The notes under the pieces: model-generated
Database searches by the model: none
Told to the model about the DNA's origin: nothing
The model's input: the letters and a program-made list of their open reading frames with translations, nothing else
Program-made: the position numbers and the translations under genes
In this document: in pieces, positions 41,859-51,002 of the stretch
Numbering within the stretch: position 1 is the stretch's first letter
Layout: every line of letters starts with the position of its first letter
From: Muribaculaceae bacterium
GTDB lineage: Bacteria > Bacteroidota > Bacteroidia > Bacteroidales > Muribaculaceae
Reading direction: 5' to 3'
DNA: 64,000 nt
NCBI GenBank assembly: GCA_017405965.1
Contig: JAFQZK010000020.1
Coordinates: forward strand, 52,516-116,515

Positions 41859-44384
41859 TTATCGCTTGAGCATCTGCTGGGCGGCGAGGACTAGGAACAT
41901 GTAGTGGGAGGAGCCCCCGCCCAGGACGTATTCGGTCTGCTGCCACAGGAAGGGGAAGGTGAGCAGTTCGGGGAAGTCGGGTCGGATGAGGGCCGTGCCC
42001 GAGACAACGCCGCCGGGGATATAGGACCAGTCGGCGCGGTTGAGGCCGTAGGCCACGGTTGCCGACTTGGCACCGACGCCCGACGCGAATGAGGCCGTGT
42101 TGCTGCCGGGATGGCAGCCGAGCACGAAGTTCAGGGCATTGTAGATGGTTTCGGCAGGGAAGATGTCGGGATAGGCATCGGCCAGAAAGTAATATTGGAA
42201 GCCGAAGCGCTGGATGTCCCACCCTGCACCCCAAATGCTGGGGCGATAGGGCACGCCGTAGGGCGTCTCGGCCGACAGGATGGCAAGCTCAGAGCGATAG
42301 CCGCTCAATGCTTTGCGGAAAGCTGTGGCAAATTTGCGGGCCTTTTTGTCCTTGCTCGCCTCAAGCTGCTTGGCGATGCGAGCGGTGAACCATCCAGTCT
42401 TGTCGATGTCCTTGATGATGTATTCCTGCTGGCTGAGGATAAAGTCAAGATAAGGCTTTTCGCTCGTGGTGAGGTAGAGTTCGGCAGCCGCCTGCAGCTT
42501 ATGTCCCATGACTTTTTCGTTGATGGCGGTCTGGTGGTAAATCGCCGTGGCTATCTCCAGACACTCCTGGCTCAACGCGTCGTTGAATCTGCGCAGCGCT
42601 CTTGCCGAACCTGCCAACTGGGCCGCGGTCGAGAGTTCGCGTGTGGGATTGTCCTCGGTGAAAATCCAGCGGTCATCGCTGTTGCCAGGTTGGCCGTCGG
42701 TCATCGCGGCGGCATCGCCCAGCATGACGTATTGGCGCAGGCTGTTGCAGATGATGCCGCGATAAAGGCGGCCCAGAGCCTGATAGGAACGTACGACGGT
42801 GAGCGCTCCATTCTCCACCTGTTGCAGCAAGTCGTTCTTGCTATCGGCCTCGTGAATCTCAACGCTGTGGCGCTCGTGGTCGATAGCCGTCACATCGATA
42901 TCGGGGTGGAACTGCTCGTAGGCCAAGGCCAGGATATAGGCCTCCCCAGCCTGTGACTCGACGCGCAGATCAAAGTCGCCCGCATCATGCCAACCACCGA
43001 TGTTTACGCCCGGCACAGGTTGCCCTTCGGCAAATTTCGAGAGTCCGGGCTGCTGATCATAGCCGTCGATGTGGTTGCCCACACGGGCCATGAGGGCATC
43101 ATCGAGGTGGCAGGCATCGTGCCAAACGCGATATTTCTCGGCCACGCGCATGTGGCACATCTGCACCGGCAGGAAGTATTCGATGACGGGCTGCCACACG
43201 CCGCGGTCATACACATCGCCGTCGATGCGGAAGACGCTCGACTTGGTATCACCATAGCGCACTTGATAAAGCCCCGCTTGCTCGACGTCGCTAAAGTCGG
43301 CAGTCAGGTAGCGGTAACGCAGGAAATCGCCCCACACGGTAGGTTGCAGCGTGCGCACCACGGTCTCGCCCTGTGGCTCGATGCGCACTAGCTGCGTAGT
43401 GGCAAGGCCCTGATCGCGCTTGTCGGTCTCGATGACGATGTGTTTGGGCTGATGGGGATGATAACCCACCTGCGAGGTCTGCACGACGGGCTCATAGCGC
43501 CACGACAGGTCAACAGCAGGCGTGATAATCCAGCGCACGGCGCCCTTGGTCGCGCCCTTGGCAATCTCGCTGCGCAGTACAAACCAGCCGTTGTTATGGT
43601 TCATGCGACCGTCATAGAGTTTGAGGTTGCCCGTGAGTGACTCGACTGTGAGCCGTTGGTTGGCATCGTCGGGACGGGAGGTGAATTTGCGGCCCTCGGC
43701 ATAGGGCAATGCGATAATGTCATCGGCCCGCAAGGGACTGTATCCCTCGCCGTCGAGCTGCGCCAGATCGGCCTTCTGCCCACGCCCGGCGAAGTAGTCG
43801 CCATCATGGCCGCGGTTGGTGGGCACTTCGAGCAACGGCGAATTGGGCTGCTGTGGGTAGAGGCCTGTCTGCTCGTCCATGATCCAGGGTTTGCCGAACA
43901 GTTCGCCCGGGAAAAACTCAAGATTGAAGCCCACCTTGCCCAACAGGAAATCGGGCACGGGCTTGTCCAAGTCGACGGTGACGACGATGCTCTGGCCCTG
44001 CGGCTCGACGCGCACCACATAGTTGAAATGATAGTCGGGATAGACCATAGGATTGAATCCGGTCAAGTGCCGCGACGAGTCGGGGAAACACAGCGTCGTG
44101 ACGATGCTGTTGCCCTTAACCTTGCGGTCGAGCTGCTTGGGCACGGGCTGCCACTGGCCTGGTGTGGCCTCGAGGCGGATGTCACCGTTGGTGGCTATGC
44201 GGTGGCCGTTCATGATGACGCACACACCGCCCTGGTGGCCCTCGGGGTAAAAGTCGTTGAAGGCCATAATGTCGGTGCCGCCAGCGTTGAAATAGCCGTC
44301 GGCGTTTAGTCGGAAACTCTGTGCTGACAATGCCGCTGCCGCGAGCAGCAACATAGCCAGGATTGTTATCAGTCGATTATTCAT
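41859..44384 (-). CDS. GH9 endoglucanase-family protein with extra N-terminal domain
   Basis: 841 residues with a signal peptide (1-21). The catalytic (alpha/alpha)6 domain (about 395-835) carries the GH9 signature NIGGWHDAGDFD with Asp467 and Asp470 as catalytic-base candidates, and a C-terminal QQTEYVLGGGSSHY stretch where the acid Glu is expected. A CelD_N-like Ig domain precedes it (about 298-390; VQTSQVGYHPHQPKHIVI). The first ~270 mature residues form an additional beta-rich region (FNDFYPEGHQGGVCVIMNGH, LDKPVPDFLLGKVGFNLEFF) that I cannot assign. GH9 enzymes cut beta-1,4-glucans. The gene is divergent from the epimerase-glycosidase fusion and both point to cello-oligosaccharide use. 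It ends at a terminator, so is probably monocistronic. Confidence 0.87.
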   Translation of the reverse strand: MNNRLITILAMLLLAAAALSAQSFRLNADGYFNAGGTDIMAFNDFYPEGHQGGVCVIMNGHRIATNGDIRLEATPGQWQPVPKQLDRKVKGNSIVTTLCFPDSSRHLTGFNPMVYPDYHFNYVVRVEPQGQSIVVTVDLDKPVPDFLLGKVGFNLEFFPGELFGKPWIMDEQTGLYPQQPNSPLLEVPTNRGHDGDYFAGRGQKADLAQLDGEGYSPLRADDIIALPYAEGRKFTSRPDDANQRLTVESLTGNLKLYDGRMNHNNGWFVLRSEIAKGATKGAVRWIITPAVDLSWRYEPVVQTSQVGYHPHQPKHIVIETDKRDQGLATTQLVRIEPQGETVVRTLQPTVWGDFLRYRYLTADFSDVEQAGLYQVRYGDTKSSVFRIDGDVYDRGVWQPVIEYFLPVQMCHMRVAEKYRVWHDACHLDDALMARVGNHIDGYDQQPGLSKFAEGQPVPGVNIGGWHDAGDFDLRVESQAGEAYILALAYEQFHPDIDVTAIDHERHSVEIHEADSKNDLLQQVENGALTVVRSYQALGRLYRGIICNSLRQYVMLGDAAAMTDGQPGNSDDRWIFTEDNPTRELSTAAQLAGSARALRRFNDALSQECLEIATAIYHQTAINEKVMGHKLQAAAELYLTTSEKPYLDFILSQQEYIIKDIDKTGWFTARIAKQLEASKDKKARKFATAFRKALSGYRSELAILSAETPYGVPYRPSIWGAGWDIQRFGFQYYFLADAYPDIFPAETIYNALNFVLGCHPGSNTASFASGVGAKSATVAYGLNRADWSYIPGGVVSGTALIRPDFPELLTFPFLWQQTEYVLGGGSSHYMFLVLAAQQMLKR

Positions 44385-44455
44385 AATTATTGAAGATTGG
44401 TTGTCATGAGGGCGCGGGTCAGCGGTCCCCGTTGCGGCTTATTTTGTTATTTTGA

Positions 44456-44463
44456 CAAAATTA
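44456..44463 (-). promoter_or_regulatory. Probable -7 element of the GH9 gene
   Basis: TAATTTTG on the minus strand matches TAnnTTTG, 72 bases before the GH9 start. No TTTG-like -33 box lies at the standard distance, so support is partial. Confidence 0.4.
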
Positions 44464-44574
44464 TAGTTTTCGGCTCACAAATTCTCCCACATCTCCCTAT
44501 TTAACATCATTTAATGACGAATTAATTAATAAATCTGCCAATACTACTTAAAAAAGTACAATAATTTTACTATT

Positions 44575-44607
44575 CTTGGGCATTAAGAAAAACATTTGTT
44601 ACCTTTG
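44575..44607 (+). promoter_or_regulatory. Promoter of the epimerase-glycosidase fusion gene
   Basis: CTTG (44575-44578), 21 bases, then TACCTTTG (44600-44607): a good match to the Bacteroidota -33/-7 pattern, leaving about 60 bases of leader to the ATG at 44677. Confidence 0.65.
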
Positions 44608-44676
44608 CATGCAAAAGAACTTTGACCTAAATAATCTTCACTGGCAAGCCTGGTGATTCAACTACCACATCACTTT

Positions 44677-47600
44677 ATGAAAAGAACGATTGCCTTATTC
44701 ATCTTTGCCGCGACAATGCTGCTGGGTGTGGCCCAAACCAGCGCCGAAAAGATGAACCTGAGAAACGAGATTGAGAACGATTTGACGGGAAATATCCTGC
44801 CGTTCTGGCTCAATCATGCTTCAGATCCCAACGGCGGGTTCTACGGCGAAATCTCCCGCGAGGGCAAGGGAAACCCCGCGACACCCAAGGGTGCCATCAT
44901 GGGCGCCCGCGTGCTCTGGACCTTCTCCACCGCCTATCGCCTGTATGGCAATAGCGACTATAAGGCGATGGCCGACCGCGTGCAGCAGTACTACATCGAC
45001 AACTTCATCGACAAGCGCTATGGCGGCGTGTTCTGGACTGTTAATCCCGATGGCGGACCCGACAACGACATCAAGCAGACCTATGCGCAAGCCTATGCCA
45101 TCTATGGCCTGGCCGAGCACTTCCGCGCCACGGGCGATGAGAAGAGCCTCGCCGCAGCCATCGGCATCTTCAACACGCTGGAAGAGAAAGTGCATGACCA
45201 CGCCAAGGGTGGCTACCGTGAGGTGCTGGCCCGCAACTTCGGCAAAACCAACAGCAAGGGTGTGGATGGACGTATCGGGCCCACCAAGACGATGAACACA
45301 CACATCCACATGCTTGAGGCCTATACCACACTGTACAAGGTGTGGCCCGACGCATCGCTACGCGACTGCCTGCAGGAACTCATCGGCATCCTCGAGAACA
45401 AACTCTACAGTCCCAAGACGGGACACCTGCTCCTCTTCTGCGACGATGACTGGAACGTGCTCGAGGAAGTGGATTCCTACGGCCACGACATCGAGACCTC
45501 GTGGCTGCTGTGCGAGGCTGCACAGGCCCTGGGCGAAGACGCCATCACGGCACGCATCAAGAAACAGGCCGTGAAAATGGTCGACATAGCCATGCAGGAG
45601 GGACTCAATGCCAACGGCTCGATGATTCTGGAGAAAACCTCCAAGGGCATCGACCGACGCCTGCAGTGGTGGCCTCAGTGCGAGACTATCATCGGCTGTA
45701 TCAATGCTTGGCAGATAACGGGCAACCGCAAATATTTCGACCAGGCAGCCAAGACCTGGCAATTCGTTCGTGACAACTTTGTGGACCGACAATACGGCGA
45801 ATGGTACCGCAACCTCACGCCCGACTTCAAGCCTGTGACCAATGAGGCCAAGGGCAGCCTGTGGAATTGTCCTTACCACAACAGCCGAGTGGGTTTTGAA
45901 CTGGCCGACAGACTGGCCGAGAAGACCGTGCACAGCGAAGTGATGGCTTGGAGCAACATCACGGGTGTGAGGACCGACGGCGAACTCATCGACTTTGAGT
46001 CGGCACTGTGCGTGGGCACTCCCGGTGGCAACATCGAGAAGACAGGACGCGAGCGCCAGCAGAACGTGAGATATCACCGCGAGGGACTGACACAAATCGT
46101 CGACATCCCGCTGCACGGCGCACACTTCCATCAGGAGGTGACCGACCTCAACGACAGCCAAGTGAAGCTGAAACTGAATGTCGAGGCCGACGAGACGCTT
46201 AAAGAAGGCGCCTACTTCAGCATGGCATTCTCACCCAAATACTACTCCAATGCCAAAATCAAGACCTCGGGCAAGAAGGTCACAGTAACCGCCCCAGAGC
46301 GCAACCTGACGTTGGCATTTGACCGCAAGGTCAAAACGACGATTAAAGAGGAGAACGGTGACAAGGTGCTCTATGTCACGATGCTTCCCACGTTGCGCAA
46401 GGGCGACAAGGCCGACCTTGAGGCAACACTCACCGTCGATGGAACCAGGCATCATGAGACGGCCAACATCAACCTGGACCTCTCCAACCCGGGCGCACGA
46501 TTCCTGGGCTTTGGCGGTAACTTCCGCATCCAGAATTCCAAGAAGGACCCCGAGGTGATTGATTATTGCCTCAAGAACATGCGCGTGGCGATGGGCCGCG
46601 TCGAGTTCCCCTGGGCCGCATGGGACAAGGGCGGCAAGACCGACCGCCATGTAGTCGAGAGCGCCCAGATGGCAGCACGGCTCAAGGAAATAGGCATGCC
46701 GGTGGTTGTGAGCTGCTGGTTTCCACCCACGTGGGCACTAGAGCCGGGTTCTAAGCCCCAAAGGCCGGGCGTGGCGGCCTTGCGCCTCGATGCGACAAAG
46801 TTGGACCGCAGCTACGATGCCATCGTTTCCTATCTGTTGTTCCTCAAGAACGAATATGGCGTTGAGGCCGACTATTTCTCGTTCAACGAGTCCGACATCG
46901 GCATCGACGTGCTGCACACCCCGCAGGAGCACTGCGACTTCATCAAGGCCTTGGGTGCCAAGATGGCCCAGAACCACCTGTGCACCAAGATGCTGCTGGG
47001 TGACAACAGCGACGCAACGACACTCGACTTCCTCAACCCCGCCCTGGCCGACAAGGACGCTCACAAGTACATCGGCGCCGTGTCGTTCCACTCGTGGCGA
47101 GGATGTGACGATGAGACCCTGCGCCGCTGGCATGAGGCAGCACAGAGCATCAACGTGCCCCTCATCGTGGGCGAAGGCAGCACCGACGCTGCTGCTCACC
47201 GCTATTCGTCTATCTTCAAGGAGTCGACTTTTGCGCTCTACGAAATCAACCTCTACACGCGCCTGTGTGCCATCTGCCAGCCGCTGAGCATCCTGCAATG
47301 GCAGCTCACCGCCGACTACTCGCTGCTGCAGGGCAACGGCATCCTGGGTGACAACGGCCCGCTCCGCCCCACACAGCGTTTCCACAACCTGCGCCAGCTG
47401 GCCATGACGCCCGACGCCTTCGCCATCCCGCTCACGGTGGACAAGGACAACATCAACACAGCGGCATTCTATAACAAGGCCCAGAACAAGGGCGCGGTAC
47501 ACATCGTGAACAACGGAGCTTCGTGCAAGGCCGAAATCACAGGCCTGCCCACTGGTGCCAAGACGGCCACCGTCTATGTAACCAACGCGCACCAGAATTC

Positions 47601-47682
47601 CGAAGCACAGCAAGTGGAGATCGCTCAAGGCCGCGTCGTCGTCGACATGCCTGCCGAGAGTTTTGTGACCGTCTTATTCTGA
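44677..47682 (+). CDS. Fusion of cellobiose 2-epimerase and clan GH-A (GH30-like) glycosidase
   Basis: 1001 residues from ATG 44677 (MKRTIALFIFAATMLLGVAQ signal peptide); an ATG at 44653 is less likely. Residues about 25-425 form an (alpha/alpha)6 N-acylglucosamine-epimerase-fold domain closely like cellobiose 2-epimerase (LRNEIENDLTGNILPFWLNH, GGFYGEI, NTHIHMLEAYT, SYGHDIETSWL, LWNCPYHNSR). Expected catalytic histidines are His270 and His401. A beta-sandwich (about 440-600) follows. The rest (about 605-1001) is a GH30-like (beta/alpha)8 glycosidase plus beta-domain: LGFGGNFRIQNS, YFSFNESDIG (acid/base Glu738), LIVGEGSTDA (nucleophile Glu833). Both active sites look intact. The signal peptide implies periplasmic epimerisation, unusual for this enzyme. 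Divergent from the GH9 gene. Confidence 0.85.
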   Translation: MKRTIALFIFAATMLLGVAQTSAEKMNLRNEIENDLTGNILPFWLNHASDPNGGFYGEISREGKGNPATPKGAIMGARVLWTFSTAYRLYGNSDYKAMADRVQQYYIDNFIDKRYGGVFWTVNPDGGPDNDIKQTYAQAYAIYGLAEHFRATGDEKSLAAAIGIFNTLEEKVHDHAKGGYREVLARNFGKTNSKGVDGRIGPTKTMNTHIHMLEAYTTLYKVWPDASLRDCLQELIGILENKLYSPKTGHLLLFCDDDWNVLEEVDSYGHDIETSWLLCEAAQALGEDAITARIKKQAVKMVDIAMQEGLNANGSMILEKTSKGIDRRLQWWPQCETIIGCINAWQITGNRKYFDQAAKTWQFVRDNFVDRQYGEWYRNLTPDFKPVTNEAKGSLWNCPYHNSRVGFELADRLAEKTVHSEVMAWSNITGVRTDGELIDFESALCVGTPGGNIEKTGRERQQNVRYHREGLTQIVDIPLHGAHFHQEVTDLNDSQVKLKLNVEADETLKEGAYFSMAFSPKYYSNAKIKTSGKKVTVTAPERNLTLAFDRKVKTTIKEENGDKVLYVTMLPTLRKGDKADLEATLTVDGTRHHETANINLDLSNPGARFLGFGGNFRIQNSKKDPEVIDYCLKNMRVAMGRVEFPWAAWDKGGKTDRHVVESAQMAARLKEIGMPVVVSCWFPPTWALEPGSKPQRPGVAALRLDATKLDRSYDAIVSYLLFLKNEYGVEADYFSFNESDIGIDVLHTPQEHCDFIKALGAKMAQNHLCTKMLLGDNSDATTLDFLNPALADKDAHKYIGAVSFHSWRGCDDETLRRWHEAAQSINVPLIVGEGSTDAAAHRYSSIFKESTFALYEINLYTRLCAICQPLSILQWQLTADYSLLQGNGILGDNGPLRPTQRFHNLRQLAMTPDAFAIPLTVDKDNINTAAFYNKAQNKGAVHIVNNGASCKAEITGLPTGAKTATVYVTNAHQNSEAQQVEIAQGRVVVDMPAESFVTVLF

Positions 47683-47750
47683 AACAGCAAACACACCGAC
47701 TCACCCGTTTTTATCTATTTTCTTCCACAGGAATAATTAAACGGAGGTGT

Positions 47751-48063
47751 GAAGTGAACCCCAAAAGTTGGACAAAAAACTTTTGGGGTTCATTTTCATT
47801 AAGCATCATCTATTATCAATGAATATCATCTGGAGCTAGGCACTCCCATAAAACAAACAAGTAACTATCTGTATATTAGATAGTTACTCGTGTTTTTGTG
47901 GAACTGGAGGTTTTCTCGAATGATATTACACACTAATCACATACTGATTGTGTGATAGTATAAACTAATGAAAATATTTGGTTATCAGTAGATTACAAAT
48001 CAATGATTAATTTGTCATCTCACACGATTAGTATGTTATATCCCAAAAGGGGGGAATACAAAA
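47751..48063. repeat. 300-bp repeat copy B with ssrA-3'-end-like sequence
   Basis: Second copy of the 41335-41636 repeat in the same orientation: inverted repeat (47753-47792), GGAGC...ACTCC hairpin, AAGTAACTATCT...AGATAGTTACTC hairpin, TGTGGAACTGGAGG (47897-47910, one base different from the ssrA end), then the same ~140-base tail ending GGGGGAATACAAAA. It fills most of the 433-base gap between the fusion gene and the helicase gene; nothing else is seen there. Confidence 0.78.
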
Positions 48064-48115
48064 CGGCCTGATTCCTCCTTTGATCTCTATTGTAATGCAA
48101 TAGAAATAGGCCAAT

Positions 48116-50980
48116 TTATATGCTACTTAACGAGTCAATTAGAGTCGTTGCAACCTCAGGATGGCGGAACGTGATGATATTGTCATCTTGTTTGTAAAAG
48201 CCAAGGGGGTTAACGTTGCCATACCATAGACGGGAGCGGTCGATGATGGTGGCTGAGAATGATAGGCTCTCATTAATGATGACTCTTATTCCGTGCCTTT
48301 CCAAGTGTTCGGTATGCTCGTTCTTCTCTCTGGTAGCTACTGCAATCTTGATGCCTTTGGGAATGAGGTCAGCAAGTCGTGTAGCAACTAATGAGCGGTG
48401 GCTAAACTTTACTTTGGGACAAATGATTATGATGGAACTTGTTGCTGAACCAAGAGATGAAATGTAACGAGTTAGGAAATTGGAGCCATTGAAAATCTGG
48501 TTTTCTGGTTCTTGAACATCGGCGAATAGGCCATCTGGCATGAGCGAGTATCCGATGGATGCATAGCCTTTAAGCCTACGTCGATACATAGCTTCACATA
48601 CAGGAATATTAAAGTCGATATAGTCATAAATGCGCACCTCTTGTTTCCCGACGTGATCGCGATGCAGGCGACCTGCATATTGCGCGATGATACCTTTCCA
48701 CGAAACTGGCAGAGCGAGAAACAATGTGTCAAGCCTGGGACAATCAAATCCCTCGCCGATGTACTTTCCTGTGGCGATGATGGCGAGAGGGTCATTGGCT
48801 GAGAGTTGATTTAATCGTTCCATTTTCATCCTCTTATCTTTGGCGCTCTCTGAACCTATCAGTACGATGACATTTGCGCAATGAGGTTTTAGGAGATTAG
48901 CAAGTGAATCAACATGTGTTGTTAGGCTAGAAAGTACTAATGGCGTTCGCCCTTCTTTCAATGCTGTGCAAACGTCATCCATGATAAGGCGGTTACGGTA
49001 TTCATCCTCGGCAAGTTGGTGAATGATTTGCATGTAGGGCAAATTCTTGTCAATAACATCGTGGTAATGTGTGAAACGAGGTACAAGCAATCGGCTAAAA
49101 GACTGCATTTGCATCTGCTGCTTGGCGTCGGCTGTGTATCTGATTGGACCGCATTGCATAAATATGATGGGTTGATGTCCGTCTTTCCTTATAGGAGTTG
49201 CGGTTAGGCCATAGACCCGATGGGCACTTGCTTCTTTCAGAACTCGCTCGAAGTTTACCGCAGACACATAATGGCACTCATCGACAATCACCATGCCATA
49301 GTCCTTGACAAGTGGTTTTACCACTCCATTGGTTATGCAAGACTGAATAAGGGCGATATCAATGATGCCATGCAAAGAGTTTCCGTTGGAGCTGAGTGCG
49401 CCAATAGGGGAAGATTTCTTTGGCCTGCCACGTTTGGGTTTGGTTTCTTCTGGTGTATATTCGATTGACAAAAACTTGCCTAATTCCTTTTCCCATTGTT
49501 CAAGGAGCGCTTTAGTATGCGTTAGAATTAGCGTATTAACTCCGTGTCTTGCAATCAGTCCTATTGCGGTAACAGTCTTGCCAAAAGCCGTTGTAGCCGA
49601 CAACACGCCATTTGTGTTCTCGCTTAATAGTGAAACTGCTTTTGCTTGGTCGCTACGCAACTCTTCAGTGAAAGTGACATGAATAGGTTTCCCATGATTG
49701 GTTTTGTCGATGATCTCATAGTTTGCCTTATTCTCTTCAAGGAATTGGATGACAGCATCTTCACAACCACGAGGTAATGCCAGGTAGTCATCAATGATTT
49801 CAGCGCAAGATATGATGCGGGGAATATTGTAGGTCGTCAGCCGCATAGCCTGTCGGCTATAAAACTCTGGATTCCTGAATGAGGCAATGCGCTTGAAGTG
49901 ATTGATGACCTTTGCAGATAGGGCCCCAATAGGAAAGTAAAGCATGTTCGCTTTTATGATGGTCAGCTTGGCTGAAAAATCACTTTTATCAATCGTTGGT
50001 GCCACAGGAACTTCCCAAGGCTTGTTCTCGCTGGTTGAGGCAAGTGCGCCGAGGGGCTGGGCACTAGTTTTTGACTGAAGCAAGAAGTCAACATCTGCCT
50101 CAGCCAGTCTCTTAATTTTGAGCAAGTAATCCCATTGGTCGGGATAGGGCTCAAAATGCTCGTTCACAAATACGCTGTTTCCTCGTTTTCTTGCCTGCCC
50201 TTGTAACGGCAGCGCCACGAGGTTGCCTAGGCCCCCTTGTGGCAGATAATCTTGGTTTGGAAAGAATCTGTCATAAGATTTGAACGAAATACAACCGTCA
50301 CGATTTGTGGCCTCAGTTAGAATAGCATACCCTAACCGTCGTGCTTTGGCAGCCGAAATAGGAGCATCAAAAAATATCCAGACATGTGCCCCGTTTCCAG
50401 ATCGCGATCGCTCTAAATAGCTGGGGATGTTCCAACTTTTGCAGACGCTGACAAACGTCAACACATCTCCTTTGTAGCCATGCTCGCAGTTCTTGTCATC
50501 GAAGTCGGCACAAAGCAGATGGCAGGTGTTATCATCATTGATGACATACAACGCAATCACATCACGGCAATTAGGCGCTTTCCCTTCAAGATGACGATAG
50601 ATGTCATTGTCAGTGAGCTTAGAGAACTGCCGGTTAGGACATTCACTGCATTTGTGTTGTCGTTTTTTGCAGAGTTGCGGATTCCACTCGTTTTCACAGA
50701 CAGGCTGATAACCACTCTTGCCATTTGAGTGGTTCTGCCATCGCCGGGCAAATACATCTTCCCGTCCACGGAACAAACTGCGAAACAAGGAAACCTTTTC
50801 GTCCAGCGACAATCGGGTCATTGCTGGAGGAGGCGGTGGCTTTTCTTGGCCTGACCGTTGTGGCTCATACTGCATCAGTCGCTCACGGAGTGCCGAAATC
50901 TCATCTTCAAGTTGCGTTATTCGCACTTGAAGAGCATCCCGTTCGCGCTTGAGTTCCTGATATGACACTGAATCATCCAT
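48116..50980 (-). CDS. TOTE-type archaeo-eukaryotic primase / superfamily II helicase with PLD-like end
   Basis: 954 residues. An N-terminal coiled coil (1-38) precedes a Cys cluster (Cys95, 104, 111, 114; possible zinc site) and an archaeo-eukaryotic-primase-like domain (about 60-300) with Asp159-x-Asp161 (LLCADFDDK) and GNGAHVWIFFD. The helicase core (about 420-800) has Walker A (ATTAFGKTVTAIG), DECH (MVIVDECHYVSA), motif III (YGLTATPIRKDGH) and motif VI (QYAGRLHRDHVG). The C-terminus (about 840-954; SATIIDRSRLWYGNVNPLGF) resembles a phospholipase-D-type nuclease with a degenerate HKD. Primase-helicase proteins of this layout are named from TOTE conflict systems, which are linked to mobile DNA and defence. 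It follows the AAA+ ATPase gene by 22 bases, probably one operon. Confidence 0.82.
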   Translation of the reverse strand: MDDSVSYQELKRERDALQVRITQLEDEISALRERLMQYEPQRSGQEKPPPPPAMTRLSLDEKVSLFRSLFRGREDVFARRWQNHSNGKSGYQPVCENEWNPQLCKKRQHKCSECPNRQFSKLTDNDIYRHLEGKAPNCRDVIALYVINDDNTCHLLCADFDDKNCEHGYKGDVLTFVSVCKSWNIPSYLERSRSGNGAHVWIFFDAPISAAKARRLGYAILTEATNRDGCISFKSYDRFFPNQDYLPQGGLGNLVALPLQGQARKRGNSVFVNEHFEPYPDQWDYLLKIKRLAEADVDFLLQSKTSAQPLGALASTSENKPWEVPVAPTIDKSDFSAKLTIIKANMLYFPIGALSAKVINHFKRIASFRNPEFYSRQAMRLTTYNIPRIISCAEIIDDYLALPRGCEDAVIQFLEENKANYEIIDKTNHGKPIHVTFTEELRSDQAKAVSLLSENTNGVLSATTAFGKTVTAIGLIARHGVNTLILTHTKALLEQWEKELGKFLSIEYTPEETKPKRGRPKKSSPIGALSSNGNSLHGIIDIALIQSCITNGVVKPLVKDYGMVIVDECHYVSAVNFERVLKEASAHRVYGLTATPIRKDGHQPIIFMQCGPIRYTADAKQQMQMQSFSRLLVPRFTHYHDVIDKNLPYMQIIHQLAEDEYRNRLIMDDVCTALKEGRTPLVLSSLTTHVDSLANLLKPHCANVIVLIGSESAKDKRMKMERLNQLSANDPLAIIATGKYIGEGFDCPRLDTLFLALPVSWKGIIAQYAGRLHRDHVGKQEVRIYDYIDFNIPVCEAMYRRRLKGYASIGYSLMPDGLFADVQEPENQIFNGSNFLTRYISSLGSATSSIIIICPKVKFSHRSLVATRLADLIPKGIKIAVATREKNEHTEHLERHGIRVIINESLSFSATIIDRSRLWYGNVNPLGFYKQDDNIITFRHPEVATTLIDSLSSI

Positions 50981-51002
50981 GAAAGATATTCATTGGAGAC
51001 AG

